From the NCBI RefSeq assembly GCF_031200575.1, contig NZ_CP133597.1, positions 868,001-932,000 of the forward strand: a DNA stretch of 64,000 nucleotides, written 5' to 3'. Shown piece by piece: positions 24,916 through 34,830 of this stretch (its first letter is position 1; each line of letters starts with the position of its first letter). Below the pieces are notes generated by a model, which worked only from the letters and a program-made list of their open reading frames with translations, did not search any database and had not been told where the DNA came from. The stretch is from Ferroplasma sp. (GTDB lineage Archaea; Thermoplasmatota; Thermoplasmata; Thermoplasmatales; Thermoplasmataceae). Made by a program: the position numbers and the translations under genes.

Positions 24916-27272
24916 GGTAGATCCCAATCAGGGTCTGTCTGCACCTTTCCCAATGCAGCTTCCAGCTGTATTCTCTTTTCTACAGATGCAACCATCTTTC
25001 TTACATGGACAACTGCATCGGGATTAACAGAAATATCATCTATACCAGATCTCACAAGGAAATCAACTATTTCATCGTACTGTGAAGGCGCCTGGCCACA
25101 TATTGATACTATTTTTCCATCCCTGTGTGCAATTTTTATTAGATACCGGATCGCCCTTTTCACTGCAAGGTCACGTTCGTCGAACATGGAGCTCATTTTT
25201 CCGTTGTTTCTGTCAGATCCAAGAAGAAGCATTGTAAGGTCATTTGAACCTATTGAATATCCGTCCACATACTGGTTAAATTTATCCGCGAGAACAATAT
25301 TGCTTGGTATTTCTGACATTAGAAACAGCTTGAAATCCTTGGTTCTTTCCAGGCCATTATCCTCCATTATTTTTACTACCTTCTTTAATTCCTCCACGGT
25401 TCTGGTAAAAGGTATCATTACCCATAGATTCTTTAGAAGGTATTCATCCCTGGCCTTCTTGATGGCCTTCAATTCCAGTTTAAAGGCCTCCCTGTACCTT
25501 TCGTCATAATACCTTGAGGCACCCCTCCATCCCAGGAGAGGATTATCCTCCTCTGGCTCGAATTCCGACCCACCCTTCAGGCTTTTATATTCATCTGACT
25601 TGAAATCTGAGAAACGAAGGACCACTGGCCTTGGTGCAAAGTCCCTGCATACTCTTGCCAGTTCAGAGGACAGCTTATCAACGAAATAGTCACCCCTTCC
25701 ACTCTTGATAAGTGAAAGTGGATGCTCTCCTATTTCAGCCCATATGAATTCCTCCCTCATAAGGCCTATTCCATCGGATGGCAACTTCGATACCCTCTCT
25801 GATAGCTGTGGTTCACCCATATTAACCAGAACCTTTGTGCCGGTTATTATATCGCTTTCATAGGAAACAGGTGCAGTTGTCTCAGCAGGTGCACTGAATT
25901 CCGTAATTCCACCCAGATATACAAGACCATTCTTGGCATCCACAGTGATTGTCTCTCCATCCCTTAGGCTCTCTGTTGCCTTCTGACCGAATGAGGATGT
26001 TCCCACTATACAGGGAACCCCAAGTTCCCTGGAAATTATAGCGGCATGGCAAGTTAACCCTCCCTCATCTGTTATAATCGCACGGGCCTTTCCCATTATC
26101 GGTACCCAGTCAGGAGCCGTCATCTTTGTAACAAGTATGTCTCCCTCCCTGAATTTCTCCATCTCGTCCACATTCAGAAGTACCCTGGCAGTACCTGATA
26201 TTTTCCCTGGCGATGCCGGCAACCCCTTTAAAATTACATCATTCTCATCTGCTTCCTTTTCCTGTTCCATCTTTTTTTCACCGTTATTATTTTTCCACAC
26301 AGTCTCAAATCTTGCCTGCAAAACATATATTTTATGGTCAAAAGAATCTCTGGCCCATTCTATGTCCATGCTATTTCCATAGTGTTTCTCAAGCTGTATT
26401 CCATAATTAGCCAGTTCCATTATTTCACTGTCTGAAATGGACTGCCTTTCTGCCATTTCCGAATCAACTATCAGTTCCTCTGTACCTCCTGTTTCAAGGC
26501 ATTTAAGCATTTTGCTCTTGTTTGTTATAATTCTCTCTTCTATTTTCATTGTGTTTTTGTCCACGTAGAATGTATCAGGCGTAACAACACCACCCACAAT
26601 ATATTCCCCAAGGCCATAGCTGGATTCAATAATTATTCTGGAACTGTCCCCGTTTGAAACATCCACGGTAAACATCACACCGGAGACCTCAGAAAATAAC
26701 TGTTTCTGAACTGCAACGGCAAGTGCAACGTTGAAATGGTCGAAATGTTTCTTTTCCCTGTAATATATGGCCCTGGGAGAGAAGAGACTGGCAAAACATT
26801 CCTTTATATTCTGAACCACATCGTCCTCTCCATGTATGTTGAGATATGTATCCTGTTCCCCGGCGAAGCTTGCATCAGGGAGATCCTCAGATGTTGCCGA
26901 AGACCTGACAGCGACATAAATATTTTTTTCTTTTTCTATGAGCTTCCTGTAGTATTCCCTTATTTCCTGCCCCAGGGTGTGATTAAAATGTGAACTGAGG
27001 AATAGCTCCCTGATTTTTTCACTTGCGTCCTTAAGCTTTTTTGAGTTATCAATGTCCGTGCCTTTTATTATACTAAGAATTTTTTCGTCCAGGTTATTTT
27101 CTTTTATGAATTCTCTGTATGCAAGGCTGGTGGTGGAAAATCCGTTTGGAACCGGGACCGATTTCAATTTTACCATCTCACCCAGATTGGCTGACTTGCC
27201 TCCAACTATTGGCACATCTTCTTTTGAAATTTCACTAAACCACAGTATTCTCGCACTGGTTCTATCTGTCAT
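24912..27272 (-). CDS. ppsA: Phosphoenolpyruvate synthase
   Basis: 786 residues from ATG 27272. Order: N-terminal ATP-grasp-like nucleotide domain (VPIVGGKSANLGEM, VRSSATSEDLPDASFAGEQDTYLNI), phospho-histidine swivelling domain with GGLTCHAAIISRELGVPCIVGT, and C-terminal TIM barrel (LLGWRGASRYYD, SIGSNDLTMLLLGSDRN, ICGQAPSQY, ISVNPDAV). It converts pyruvate, ATP and water to PEP, AMP and phosphate for gluconeogenesis. The 290-bp AT-rich stretch upstream holds no gene. Confidence 0.97.
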   Translation of the reverse strand: MTDRTSARILWFSEISKEDVPIVGGKSANLGEMVKLKSVPVPNGFSTTSLAYREFIKENNLDEKILSIIKGTDIDNSKKLKDASEKIRELFLSSHFNHTLGQEIREYYRKLIEKEKNIYVAVRSSATSEDLPDASFAGEQDTYLNIHGEDDVVQNIKECFASLFSPRAIYYREKKHFDHFNVALAVAVQKQLFSEVSGVMFTVDVSNGDSSRIIIESSYGLGEYIVGGVVTPDTFYVDKNTMKIEERIITNKSKMLKCLETGGTEELIVDSEMAERQSISDSEIMELANYGIQLEKHYGNSMDIEWARDSFDHKIYVLQARFETVWKNNNGEKKMEQEKEADENDVILKGLPASPGKISGTARVLLNVDEMEKFREGDILVTKMTAPDWVPIMGKARAIITDEGGLTCHAAIISRELGVPCIVGTSSFGQKATESLRDGETITVDAKNGLVYLGGITEFSAPAETTAPVSYESDIITGTKVLVNMGEPQLSERVSKLPSDGIGLMREEFIWAEIGEHPLSLIKSGRGDYFVDKLSSELARVCRDFAPRPVVLRFSDFKSDEYKSLKGGSEFEPEEDNPLLGWRGASRYYDERYREAFKLELKAIKKARDEYLLKNLWVMIPFTRTVEELKKVVKIMEDNGLERTKDFKLFLMSEIPSNIVLADKFNQYVDGYSIGSNDLTMLLLGSDRNNGKMSSMFDERDLAVKRAIRYLIKIAHRDGKIVSICGQAPSQYDEIVDFLVRSGIDDISVNPDAVVHVRKMVASVEKRIQLEAALGKVQTDPDWDLP

Positions 27273-27564
27273 CAAGTAAAAATTCGTTTTTGATATTTAA
27301 CTACTACCTATAATGATAACAATTTTTCGGCAATTCACGTGTATAATATATAGTAAAAGTTTCATAAAGTTAAATTGAAAAAACATAAAATGAACATAAT
27401 ATGTATCATGAGCCAATATTTTTAACTGTTTCAAGCATATTATGAATAAGATTATTATAAGCGACATTAAAACAATATATTTAAATATATAAATTGACTT
27501 ACCTACAACATTTTAAACTTTTTCTAATGCACAAATTTTAACTAATAGGGAAACATAATCAATT

Positions 27565-28155
27565 ATGTTGGAAGACAAATTCATTACAGTGCAGGATTCA
27601 AAAATACACTATATAGAGGACGGAAATGGAACACCAATTATTTTTTGCCATGGCGCAAGATTCAATGCCAGAACCTATGAAGAAACAGGAACAATACAGA
27701 CGGCAGTGGATGCCGGTTATCATGCAATTTCTGTAGATTTTCCGGGCTATGGAAAATCAGAAAATCTTTCTACCGACCTTTTTACATTCATATCGGAGTT
27801 TATGGGGGCCATGAAACTTGAACAGGCCGTCGTTCTCGGCGCATCCATGGGCGGGGAGGCTGCGGTTGGATTTGCAACAAAATATCCAGAAAAGACCCGG
27901 GCCCTTATACTTGTTGGGGCTGTGGGAGTAACAGACATGGAATCTGGCCTCAGTATGATTGCAGATAAGCCCACCCTCCTAATCTGGGGTAAAAATGATG
28001 CCATATCAGCTCCTTCAAATTATGAAATCATAATGCGTTATAATACGGCTGCAGAATTCTCTAACATAGGAAGGCAGCACGCCTGCTATCTCGACGACCC
28101 TAAGGGATTCAATGACAGAATAAAAGCCTTTCTTGAGGAAATAAAAGGTAAATAG
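27565..28155 (+). CDS. Short alpha/beta hydrolase (196 aa)
   Basis: It has IIFCHGARFNARTYEE (oxyanion region), SVDFPGYGKSEN, the nucleophile elbow GASMGGEAAVGFA and a late acid/His region (LLIWGKNDAISAP; IGRQHACYLDD). At 196 residues it is shorter than usual, because the lid domain between strands 6 and 7 is almost absent. The catalytic His is probably in RQHACY. Substrate unknown; an esterase or dienelactone-hydrolase-like role is possible. Confidence 0.8.
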   Translation: MLEDKFITVQDSKIHYIEDGNGTPIIFCHGARFNARTYEETGTIQTAVDAGYHAISVDFPGYGKSENLSTDLFTFISEFMGAMKLEQAVVLGASMGGEAAVGFATKYPEKTRALILVGAVGVTDMESGLSMIADKPTLLIWGKNDAISAPSNYEIIMRYNTAAEFSNIGRQHACYLDDPKGFNDRIKAFLEEIKGK

Positions 28156-28179
28156 ATTATATACTTTATATCCAGATTT

Positions 28180-29142
28180 TTAAATGAAATGCCTTATAAA
28201 TGAAAGTATCTCCAGCCGGATCCCAAACTCGTTTACAGTTTTTTTAACATATTTTATGGCGGCTATATTGCTGAGGTTTAATATCCTTCCTGCCTGTATA
28301 TTTGACACCAGCCTGGAAAGCCTGTAATAATAACCAAATTCATCCATAATACGATGCCTGTATGCATTTCCTGCATCTTCAATGCCATACTTTTTTATAC
28401 ATTCATACAGTATTTCAGCACTTCTCAATGATGGAACAATCCCCTCCCCAGTGATCGGTGAAACCGTTCCTATGGCCTCTCCCACTCCTATAACATTTCC
28501 ATTTTGAATGTAACTGAATTGCGGGGACATTCTAATATTTCTGGAGGTTATTCTTACAGGTATGTATTTTCTAACCGTATCCAGGTCAGCCTTAGAGAGC
28601 GACCCGGCACCTATATGGTATCTGTTTCCAAGAGGAAAACTCCAGAAGTACCCCCTACCACCTTCGAAAAAATAAAAATAAAAATCCCTGTGATCAGAGC
28701 TATCTGTTAAATATTCCAGAGTAAAATACTGTGAGTCTCCCGGGGATTTGCCAAGATAGGATCTAGAAATGCCTGTTGCATCGATAATTAATCCTCCCTT
28801 ATTTCTATTGATTTTTGATATTTCAATACTATTTCTGCCATCCTCTTCCAGTTTATTTTTATCAAATGTACAGAGCCCGGACGGGTCAAGTATCCTGTCA
28901 TCAAACTTATTCCCTGCAAATGTTATTTGATTTGCACGTGAAAATACGTATTTTTCGAAGTCAATATTTATCAGTGACATATACTTCTGCATTATGTTTT
29001 CGTTTGTTGCGTATCCGCAGGGTATGTAGAATTTTTCCTTCTTTATATCAAATCCGGTAACATCAAATCCATCGTTTTTTAAACGCCAGTACAGGTATAA
29101 TCCTGAAATGCCCAATCCGGCTATTCTTATCCTTTCTTCCAC
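28180..29142 (-). CDS. Geranylgeranyl-reductase-like FAD protein
   Basis: 320 residues. The FAD Rossmann motif is IAGLGISGLYLYWRL; the second FAD motif is VIGVGEAIGTVSPITGEGIVPSLRSAEIL, typical of geranylgeranyl reductases (GD/E-A-G..P...GEGI). The central part contains YFWSFPLGNRYHIGAG. It is shorter than usual GGRs (about 390-450), with a reduced substrate domain, so it may reduce another isoprenoid chain. It is divergent from the dtxR-like gene, which has the 20-bp palindrome on its own side. Confidence 0.75.
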   Translation of the reverse strand: MEERIRIAGLGISGLYLYWRLKNDGFDVTGFDIKKEKFYIPCGYATNENIMQKYMSLINIDFEKYVFSRANQITFAGNKFDDRILDPSGLCTFDKNKLEEDGRNSIEISKINRNKGGLIIDATGISRSYLGKSPGDSQYFTLEYLTDSSDHRDFYFYFFEGGRGYFWSFPLGNRYHIGAGSLSKADLDTVRKYIPVRITSRNIRMSPQFSYIQNGNVIGVGEAIGTVSPITGEGIVPSLRSAEILYECIKKYGIEDAGNAYRHRIMDEFGYYYRLSRLVSNIQAGRILNLSNIAAIKYVKKTVNEFGIRLEILSFIRHFI

Positions 29143-29241
29143 ACCCTGATATTTGTGTTTGTATAAAGATTTTTATTATGCTTATGCATACAAAGGAAAC
29201 TATACATAAAATTTTTATAGAATTTTATTAACGAAAAGATT

Positions 29242-29261
29242 TAATTAGGTATACCTAATTA
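29242..29261. promoter_or_regulatory. 20-bp perfect palindrome, DtxR-type metal box
   Basis: TAATTAGGTATACCTAATTA is perfectly self-complementary and matches the TTAGG...CCTAA core of archaeal and bacterial DtxR/IdeR boxes. It ends 6 bp before the dtxR-like start codon, which suggests autorepression by blocking initiation of a leaderless transcript. Confidence 0.85.
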
Positions 29262-29267
29262 TGTTTT

Positions 29268-29891
29268 ATGAATTTCAAGAACAATGAAGAGGATTATGTT
29301 AAAACAATCTTTTCTTTATCAGAGGCATTCGAGGTGGCCAACGAAAATCAGATAAGCCGGGATTTAAATGTGTCAATGGCCACAGTTTCAGAATACCTTA
29401 ATAAACTTGAAAGAAAGAAAATTATCAGAAGGGATGGCAGGAATATAACCCTTACACGGGAAGGCTATGCCATGGCCATACCAGTGATTAAAAAACACAG
29501 GATATCAGAGGTATTCGCTGTCAAAATGCTGGAAGTTCCCTGGGAATATTCGCACTCTGCTGTAATGGATATTGAACATACCATTGAGGATAGATACTTT
29601 GACAATTTTATTAAAAACCTCGGCAATCCTTTAAAATGCCCCCATGGAAACTCCATATACAATATGACCAAAATAGATGACATAAAAGCACTTCTTGCAG
29701 GTGATGGAAAATACAGGATAAGCCGTATTGTTTATGAGGACACATCAATGCTAAAAAAAATGGCAGATCTGGGGATGTATCCTGACACAATTGTGGAGAT
29801 CATACAGGGAGATTTAGTTACTCTCTCAAATAACAACGGGGAGCTGAAACTATCACCTGTAATGTCCAGAACTATAATGTTAGTTAAATAA
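29268..29891 (+). CDS. DtxR/MntR-family metal-dependent regulator
   Basis: 207 residues. Residues 1-65 form the winged helix: EEDYVKTIFSLSEAFEVANENQISRDLNVSMATVSEYLNKLERKKII. The dimerisation/metal domain follows, with candidate ligands in KKHRISEVFAVKMLEV, SAVMDIEHTIEDRYFDNF and KCPHGNSI; the last ~70 residues resemble the SH3/FeoA-like third domain. It senses Fe2+ or Mn2+ and represses uptake genes. The palindrome immediately upstream suggests autoregulation. No metal transporter lies adjacent. Confidence 0.92.
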   Translation: MNFKNNEEDYVKTIFSLSEAFEVANENQISRDLNVSMATVSEYLNKLERKKIIRRDGRNITLTREGYAMAIPVIKKHRISEVFAVKMLEVPWEYSHSAVMDIEHTIEDRYFDNFIKNLGNPLKCPHGNSIYNMTKIDDIKALLAGDGKYRISRIVYEDTSMLKKMADLGMYPDTIVEIIQGDLVTLSNNNGELKLSPVMSRTIMLVK

Positions 29892-30027
29892 GGTGGCATA
29901 CCTTCTCTATGTTTTAAATGGAATAAAAGCACTGTAACATTGGATATAGAGTATAACCTGAATCAATATCCTGTTTGTTTGGTTTGTTAGTTATAACAAT
30001 TTTTATTTCTCATTTAATAGGATAGAA

Positions 30028-30804
30028 TTATTTCTTGGCGGTCTTAACTGACCTCTTGGTTGATATAGATCGCTTCCTGACCGTCATATTATTCTCCAGA
30101 AGGAAACGGTATTTCTCAAGTAAGGATTTAAAATTATCATTGGCTGAATTCAGGAGCTGTATAGTATCATCAAGTGTCCTTTCCTTAATTTCATGCATCT
30201 GAAGCTTCTGTTCAAGCCCATAATTCTTCGTCTTTAATTCCTCTATGAACCCGTTTCTGCCTGCCAGTGTGTTTTCAAGGTCTTTTATTGCTGATTCCTG
30301 TTTTTTTGACATGGATGTAAGATCTGAATTAACCTTTTCAACTTCCTGAATCTTGGCCTGCATGTCAAGCACAGATTTATTTTTCTCATCCAGTTCCTGT
30401 TTGAGCTTCATTATAGCATTCTGATTCGATTCTGTAATATTTTCAAGGTCATCCCTGAGCTGGCCGTTTTCCTGCTCCAGTTTTTCTATGGTAGAGGCAT
30501 TTTCAGTGATAATATTCCTATTTTTTTCCAGTTCTGCATTTCTATCCTCCAGTTCAAGCTGCATATTCTGCATCTGTTTTTTAGAAGATTCCAGGGCCTC
30601 ATTGGTGTTTAGAAGCGATTGTTTTAGCGATTCATTTTCCTTTTGAAGTTCTGCCTTCTCCCTATCAGCATCATCAATTCTGCCCTCAAGTTCATTAATG
30701 TGGGATTTTAATTTTTCATTATCTGCCTCCAGATTCTCCATATCGGAGTGCATTTTCTGTATCTGATCCTGAAATTCTTCCAGCTGTTTTTTAGCGCTTG
30801 CCAT
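30028..30804 (-). CDS. Long coiled-coil protein (258 aa)
   Basis: Almost the whole chain is heptad-patterned coiled coil rich in Glu, Lys, Gln, Asn and Leu (QLEEFQDQIQKMHSDMENLEADNEKLKSH...). It ends in a short basic tail with repeated Ser/Thr-Lys-Arg (RKRSISTKRSVKTAKK), which could bind DNA or membranes. No ATPase head, so it is not an SMC protein. A structural or nucleoid-related role is possible but unsupported. Monocistronic. Confidence 0.75.
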   Translation of the reverse strand: MASAKKQLEEFQDQIQKMHSDMENLEADNEKLKSHINELEGRIDDADREKAELQKENESLKQSLLNTNEALESSKKQMQNMQLELEDRNAELEKNRNIITENASTIEKLEQENGQLRDDLENITESNQNAIMKLKQELDEKNKSVLDMQAKIQEVEKVNSDLTSMSKKQESAIKDLENTLAGRNGFIEELKTKNYGLEQKLQMHEIKERTLDDTIQLLNSANDNFKSLLEKYRFLLENNMTVRKRSISTKRSVKTAKK

Positions 30805-31021
30805 ACTGGAATATATATTAAAGTGTATATAATTCTTTGTATATGAATTTAAAAATTAGCCCGGTAAATATTATGATAACAAGCTACAAAATCTTAATAA
30901 ATAAATTATAAGAATACAGAGCATAAATTTCTATATTGATTGATTTGATTACATTTCAAATAAAATTCACAGGTTAATCAGTTAAATTAATATAAGATAT
31001 AATTATTTATTATAGATAACT

Positions 31022-31609
31022 ATGTTACAGATAGGAGAATTAGCACCGGATTTTGAAACAGACACATATTTTCCAGAAAAGAAGGAGATAAAGACTATTA
31101 AATTATCAGATTACAGAGGTAAATGGGTAATTCTTACATTCTACCCGGGGGACTTTACCTTTGTCTGCGCCACCGATATAGAGGCGCTCATGGGTTCATA
31201 CGACAAGTTTTTGAAAGAAGGTGCCCAGGTATTCGGCATCAGTGAGGATTCAGTGTTCTCACACAAGGCGTGGTGTGACACATCTCCAAGGGTAAGCAAG
31301 AGCAAAATTCCTCTGATAGACGATTATACAAAGGAAATAGCAAAGAATTACGGGTTCCTTGACACAAAGGGATATCAGGCACAGAGAGGCCTCGTAATAA
31401 TTGATCCCGAGGGGAAAATACAGTACGAAGCCATGTTCAATGATGGTCTGGGAAAGGATGTCAGGCATATCTATGGTGCATTTATGGGACTGAAAACCTT
31501 GCATGATGCTCCAGAAGAAGCAGGCCATATGTGTGCCATACCTGCTGACTGGACACCGGGAGAATCACCACTGGATATAAATATAGTAAGAGACATAGGA
31601 AAACTTTAA
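31022..31609 (+). CDS. AhpC/Prx-type peroxiredoxin (2-Cys)
   Basis: 195 residues. The peroxidatic site is YPGDFTFVCATD (usual form FVCPTE; here Ala and Asp replace Pro and Glu, but Pro-x3-Thr-x2-Cys is kept). The resolving Cys lies in GHMCAIPADWTPGE near the C-terminus. It reduces hydrogen peroxide and organic peroxides in the cytosol. It is followed 53 bp downstream by a TrmB-family regulator on the same strand. Confidence 0.93.
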   Translation: MLQIGELAPDFETDTYFPEKKEIKTIKLSDYRGKWVILTFYPGDFTFVCATDIEALMGSYDKFLKEGAQVFGISEDSVFSHKAWCDTSPRVSKSKIPLIDDYTKEIAKNYGFLDTKGYQAQRGLVIIDPEGKIQYEAMFNDGLGKDVRHIYGAFMGLKTLHDAPEEAGHMCAIPADWTPGESPLDINIVRDIGKL

Positions 31610-31661
31610 TTTTTTTATTAATCAATATAAATATTTATTTATATCTTTACAATAAACCTAT

Positions 31662-32687
31662 ATGACCGGTGAAGAACTATTTGAAAAATTATCAAAGTTT
31701 GGATTATCACCCTACGAAATTAAAGTTTATAAAACATTGTTGTTGAACGGACCTCAAACGTCTACATCCATTGTGTCTACTGCTGGAGTTCCACAGCCCA
31801 GAGTTTATGATCTTTTCAACAATTTGCTCACAAAAGGGCTAATAGAAATTAGTCCAGGGAAGAAAAAGATATACCGTGCAGTGCCTGTTGATGTGGCCCT
31901 GACAAGGATAATAGGAGAGATGACATCATACAGGGATGAACTCTCAGAGTTTATCAAAAGTTCTGAACCAGAAACAACCAAATACAATCCTTACCTGTGG
32001 TATATGGACAATATTAACCTAATAAGAGAGCAAATGAAAAATATGGTTATGAATGCCCAATCAGAAATTATAGTGTCATTGCGCCTTCCGCTTCTACGGT
32101 ACCTGGATAAATATCTTCTTGAGGCAGCTGATCGTGGGCTCTCTGTAATTATAACAGTATTTCCAGATTCTGACAGATATGATATTAGCCAGCTGGTCAC
32201 AAAGGCAGTGATAAAGAGGAGGCCTGGCATTTCACCGGAGATTATGATAATGGACAGGGATGAGGCAATAGTATACGTTGATAATATAAGCACGAAAACC
32301 AAATATGCCATAGATTTCCAGGAACAGGAAATGATTCATATCATAAATTATTATTACTATAATGTGGTCTGGAAACCTTCCATATACATTTCTAAATTTC
32401 AGATTAAGGACTCATGGGACTTTAAGACCTCATGGATATCATGCGAGGCTATCAATGTGTTCATGAATAATGGATACCGCCTCACCGGGCATGTTATAGG
32501 AGACACACAGAATGGCGAGGTAGATATAAGCGGTAACATAAAGGGGACTGATGTCATTCCCGGATACAAAAACTCCTATCTTATAGAGACAGATGAAAGG
32601 GTTTTTACAGTTGGGGGAAGGCTTACCCGTATAGAGGATATAAGAATGGACCTGCTCGAGCTTCATGCAGAAAAAATCCAGCAGTAA
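31662..32687 (+). CDS. TrmB-family transcriptional regulator
   Basis: 341 residues. The N-terminal winged helix (FGLSPYEIKVYKTLLLNGPQTSTSIVSTAGVPQPRVYDLFNNLLTKGLIEISPGKKKIYRAV) is the TrmB signature. A helix linker leads to a C-terminal sugar-binding-like domain. TrmB proteins regulate sugar transport and glycolysis/gluconeogenesis. No ABC sugar transporter is adjacent; the nearest same-strand neighbours are a peroxiredoxin and a glycosyltransferase. Confidence 0.9.
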   Translation: MTGEELFEKLSKFGLSPYEIKVYKTLLLNGPQTSTSIVSTAGVPQPRVYDLFNNLLTKGLIEISPGKKKIYRAVPVDVALTRIIGEMTSYRDELSEFIKSSEPETTKYNPYLWYMDNINLIREQMKNMVMNAQSEIIVSLRLPLLRYLDKYLLEAADRGLSVIITVFPDSDRYDISQLVTKAVIKRRPGISPEIMIMDRDEAIVYVDNISTKTKYAIDFQEQEMIHIINYYYYNVVWKPSIYISKFQIKDSWDFKTSWISCEAINVFMNNGYRLTGHVIGDTQNGEVDISGNIKGTDVIPGYKNSYLIETDERVFTVGGRLTRIEDIRMDLLELHAEKIQQ

Positions 32688-32764
32688 AAATAGAAATTTA
32701 TCCCATCCATTCAAATAATAAAATTCAAATATTTTAAATTGGATAATATTATGTACGTTGGTTT

Positions 32765-33520
32765 ATGATATCCAGTGCATCAGTTGTAATACCTGCTCTT
32801 AACGAAAAAGATAACCTGAACAGACTTATTCCAGCACTTAAGCATGGTAATGTTAGTTCAATATATGTCATAGATGATAGTTCCTCTGACGGTACAGAGG
32901 AATTGAAGAAGAAATACCCCGATGTGCATTTTCTGATCCGTAGCGGGCGGCTCGGGCTTATAAGTGCAGAAATAGATGGAATGAGGCTGACCGATACAGA
33001 CTATGTTGTTGTCATGGATGCAGATCTTTCACACAGGCCTGAGGATGTACCGGGAATGATTGAACAGGCAATTAAGACATCATCCGACCTTGTAATTGGG
33101 TCAAGATATATGGAAAGCGGGATTACCAACGATGAATTCATCAGGCAGGTAATCAGCAAAATCGCCAATATGCTTTTCAGGATATCATTTGATGTGGATC
33201 TGCATGATTGCACCTCAGGCTTCAGGGTATATAGCAGAAGGGCATGCAATTATCTCGGGAAACAGATAGATATTGAAAATGGCTATGTTGGGCAGGTAGA
33301 TATAGTGAGCAGGTTGCGGCATGAAGGCTTCAAAATTACCGAATACCCGGTTGTTTTTGTGAAAAGAACAGAGGGAAAATCAAAATTGAAGATGCGTGAA
33401 ATAGTGAATTTCTTCCTTTTCGTTGTATATAATAAAAAGATGTTCAGATTCCTTATGAGCCTTGCCGGCCTGGTAATTGTCATGGTAATTATTTCATACC
33501 TGATTATCCGTTTTATCTAA
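32765..33520 (+). CDS. Family 2 glycosyltransferase, dolichol-phosphate-mannose-synthase-like
   Basis: 251 residues. GT-A features are SVVIPALNEKDNLNRLIP, YVIDDSSSDGTEEL (nucleotide sugar binding), VVMDADLSHRPEDVP (DxD-type metal site) and VIGSRYMESG. One C-terminal membrane helix (FLMSLAGLVIVMVIISYLIIRFI) anchors it. It probably loads a sugar onto a dolichyl-phosphate carrier for glycan synthesis. The 3' end overlaps the convergent flavoprotein gene by 27 bp. Confidence 0.9.
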   Translation: MISSASVVIPALNEKDNLNRLIPALKHGNVSSIYVIDDSSSDGTEELKKKYPDVHFLIRSGRLGLISAEIDGMRLTDTDYVVVMDADLSHRPEDVPGMIEQAIKTSSDLVIGSRYMESGITNDEFIRQVISKIANMLFRISFDVDLHDCTSGFRVYSRRACNYLGKQIDIENGYVGQVDIVSRLRHEGFKITEYPVVFVKRTEGKSKLKMREIVNFFLFVVYNKKMFRFLMSLAGLVIVMVIISYLIIRFI

Positions 33521-34810
33521 TCCCAGACTTGCCGCTATGATAATAGGGTCCCAGACAGGCCCGTATTCTGGCTCATAACCAAGATCACTGTATAAAAGGT
33601 CATAAAGTGTCATATGCCCGGAAATTGCGTTTGCAAGAACATTTAATCTCCATGCTGAGTTTTCCATTCCTATTATCTGGGCTCCCACAAGCTTCCCTGA
33701 TTTCTTTTCATACACAATCTTTACATATACATCTGAACCATGAAGGTAATTAGATTTATCCTTTGCCTTTATGAGCACGCTGTCACTCTCAATTCCTGAC
33801 ATGCCGGCTGCGTTGCTATTGATGCCGGTATATCCCACCTGGTATCCAAAGACATTTATAATGGTTGTACCGAGAGCCCCGGGAAATATTCTCCTGTTTC
33901 CGAACAAATTTATTCCTATTGTTCTTCCCATTTTGTTGGCTACCTGTGCGAGCGGATAGTATCCGTAACTGCCTGTAACTGGGTCCCGGGTTGCCACATT
34001 GTCCCCACCTGCATATATATCGTCATCAGATGTCTGTAAATACTCGTTTACCTTTATCAGTCCATTACCTGTCAATTCTATTCCGGCCTTTTCTGCCAGT
34101 TCTACTGAGGGCTTAATTCCTGTGGCAAAGATAATATAATCTGTGGTGAATGAGTCCATGGTAGTTTTAACTATGTATTTGCCTGCTGATTCTGATATGG
34201 ATTCCGGTACAGAATTGTATTCAATATTGCTATTGTTTCCTATTGCAATTTTATTTAAAATCTCTCCCATGTCAGGGTCAAGATATGGAAGCAGGTATTC
34301 ATGCTTCGATATCAATTTAACCCTGTACTTCCTTGAAAGCAGTGAGAATAATTCAGTGCCAAGAACACCTGCCCCAATAACTGTAATGTTCTCTACACCT
34401 GGCAGCTTATCCTTTATGGCAATAGCGCTTTCCATATTCCTCAGTGATATACCCATTCCCCTGAATTCTTCAGGTATTCTCGGTGATGCGCCAGTTGCAA
34501 GCACGAGCTTATCATAATTATATATTTTGCCACCAGCCTCAACATATTTTTTGGCTGTATCTATTGCAGTTACAGATATTCCCGTAAGTACATTTATATC
34601 CCTGTGCTCCGTGAATTCCGTTACCGGATAATGAAGCAGATCCTTAAAATTATCAAAGTAACCTGATAGGTAATATGGCATGCCACATTCTGCATATGAA
34701 ACATAGCCTGTTTTTTCAAGCACTGTTATTTTTGCATTCTTATCCATACGCCTGGCCTTTGAGGCTGCTGACATACCGGCTGCGCCGCCTCCTATTACTA
34801 CTATATTCAT
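33494..34810 (-). CDS. CoA-disulfide reductase / NADH oxidase-like flavoprotein
   Basis: 438 residues. FAD motif NIVVIGGGAAGMSAA at the N-terminus, the single active-site cysteine in SYAECGMPYYLSG (about residue 43), NAD(P) motif ITVIGAGVLGTELF, second FAD motif IYAGGDNVAT and the C-terminal dimerisation domain ending in DLGYEPEYGPVWDPI. The single Cys marks the CoADR/Nox/Npx group, which reduces CoA disulfide, polysulfide or oxygen. The promoter lies beside a hairpin element (34831-34871). Confidence 0.9.
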   Translation of the reverse strand: MNIVVIGGGAAGMSAASKARRMDKNAKITVLEKTGYVSYAECGMPYYLSGYFDNFKDLLHYPVTEFTEHRDINVLTGISVTAIDTAKKYVEAGGKIYNYDKLVLATGASPRIPEEFRGMGISLRNMESAIAIKDKLPGVENITVIGAGVLGTELFSLLSRKYRVKLISKHEYLLPYLDPDMGEILNKIAIGNNSNIEYNSVPESISESAGKYIVKTTMDSFTTDYIIFATGIKPSVELAEKAGIELTGNGLIKVNEYLQTSDDDIYAGGDNVATRDPVTGSYGYYPLAQVANKMGRTIGINLFGNRRIFPGALGTTIINVFGYQVGYTGINSNAAGMSGIESDSVLIKAKDKSNYLHGSDVYVKIVYEKKSGKLVGAQIIGMENSAWRLNVLANAISGHMTLYDLLYSDLGYEPEYGPVWDPIIIAASLGLDKTDNQV

Positions 34811-34830
34811 AAAAGTAAATCATGAATGTT

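Noticed and set aside
27276-27564. Possible RNA gene in the 290-bp spacer after the ppsA start
   Set aside because: Uniformly AT-rich, no GC-richer core, no hairpin and no ORF longer than about ten codons with a start.
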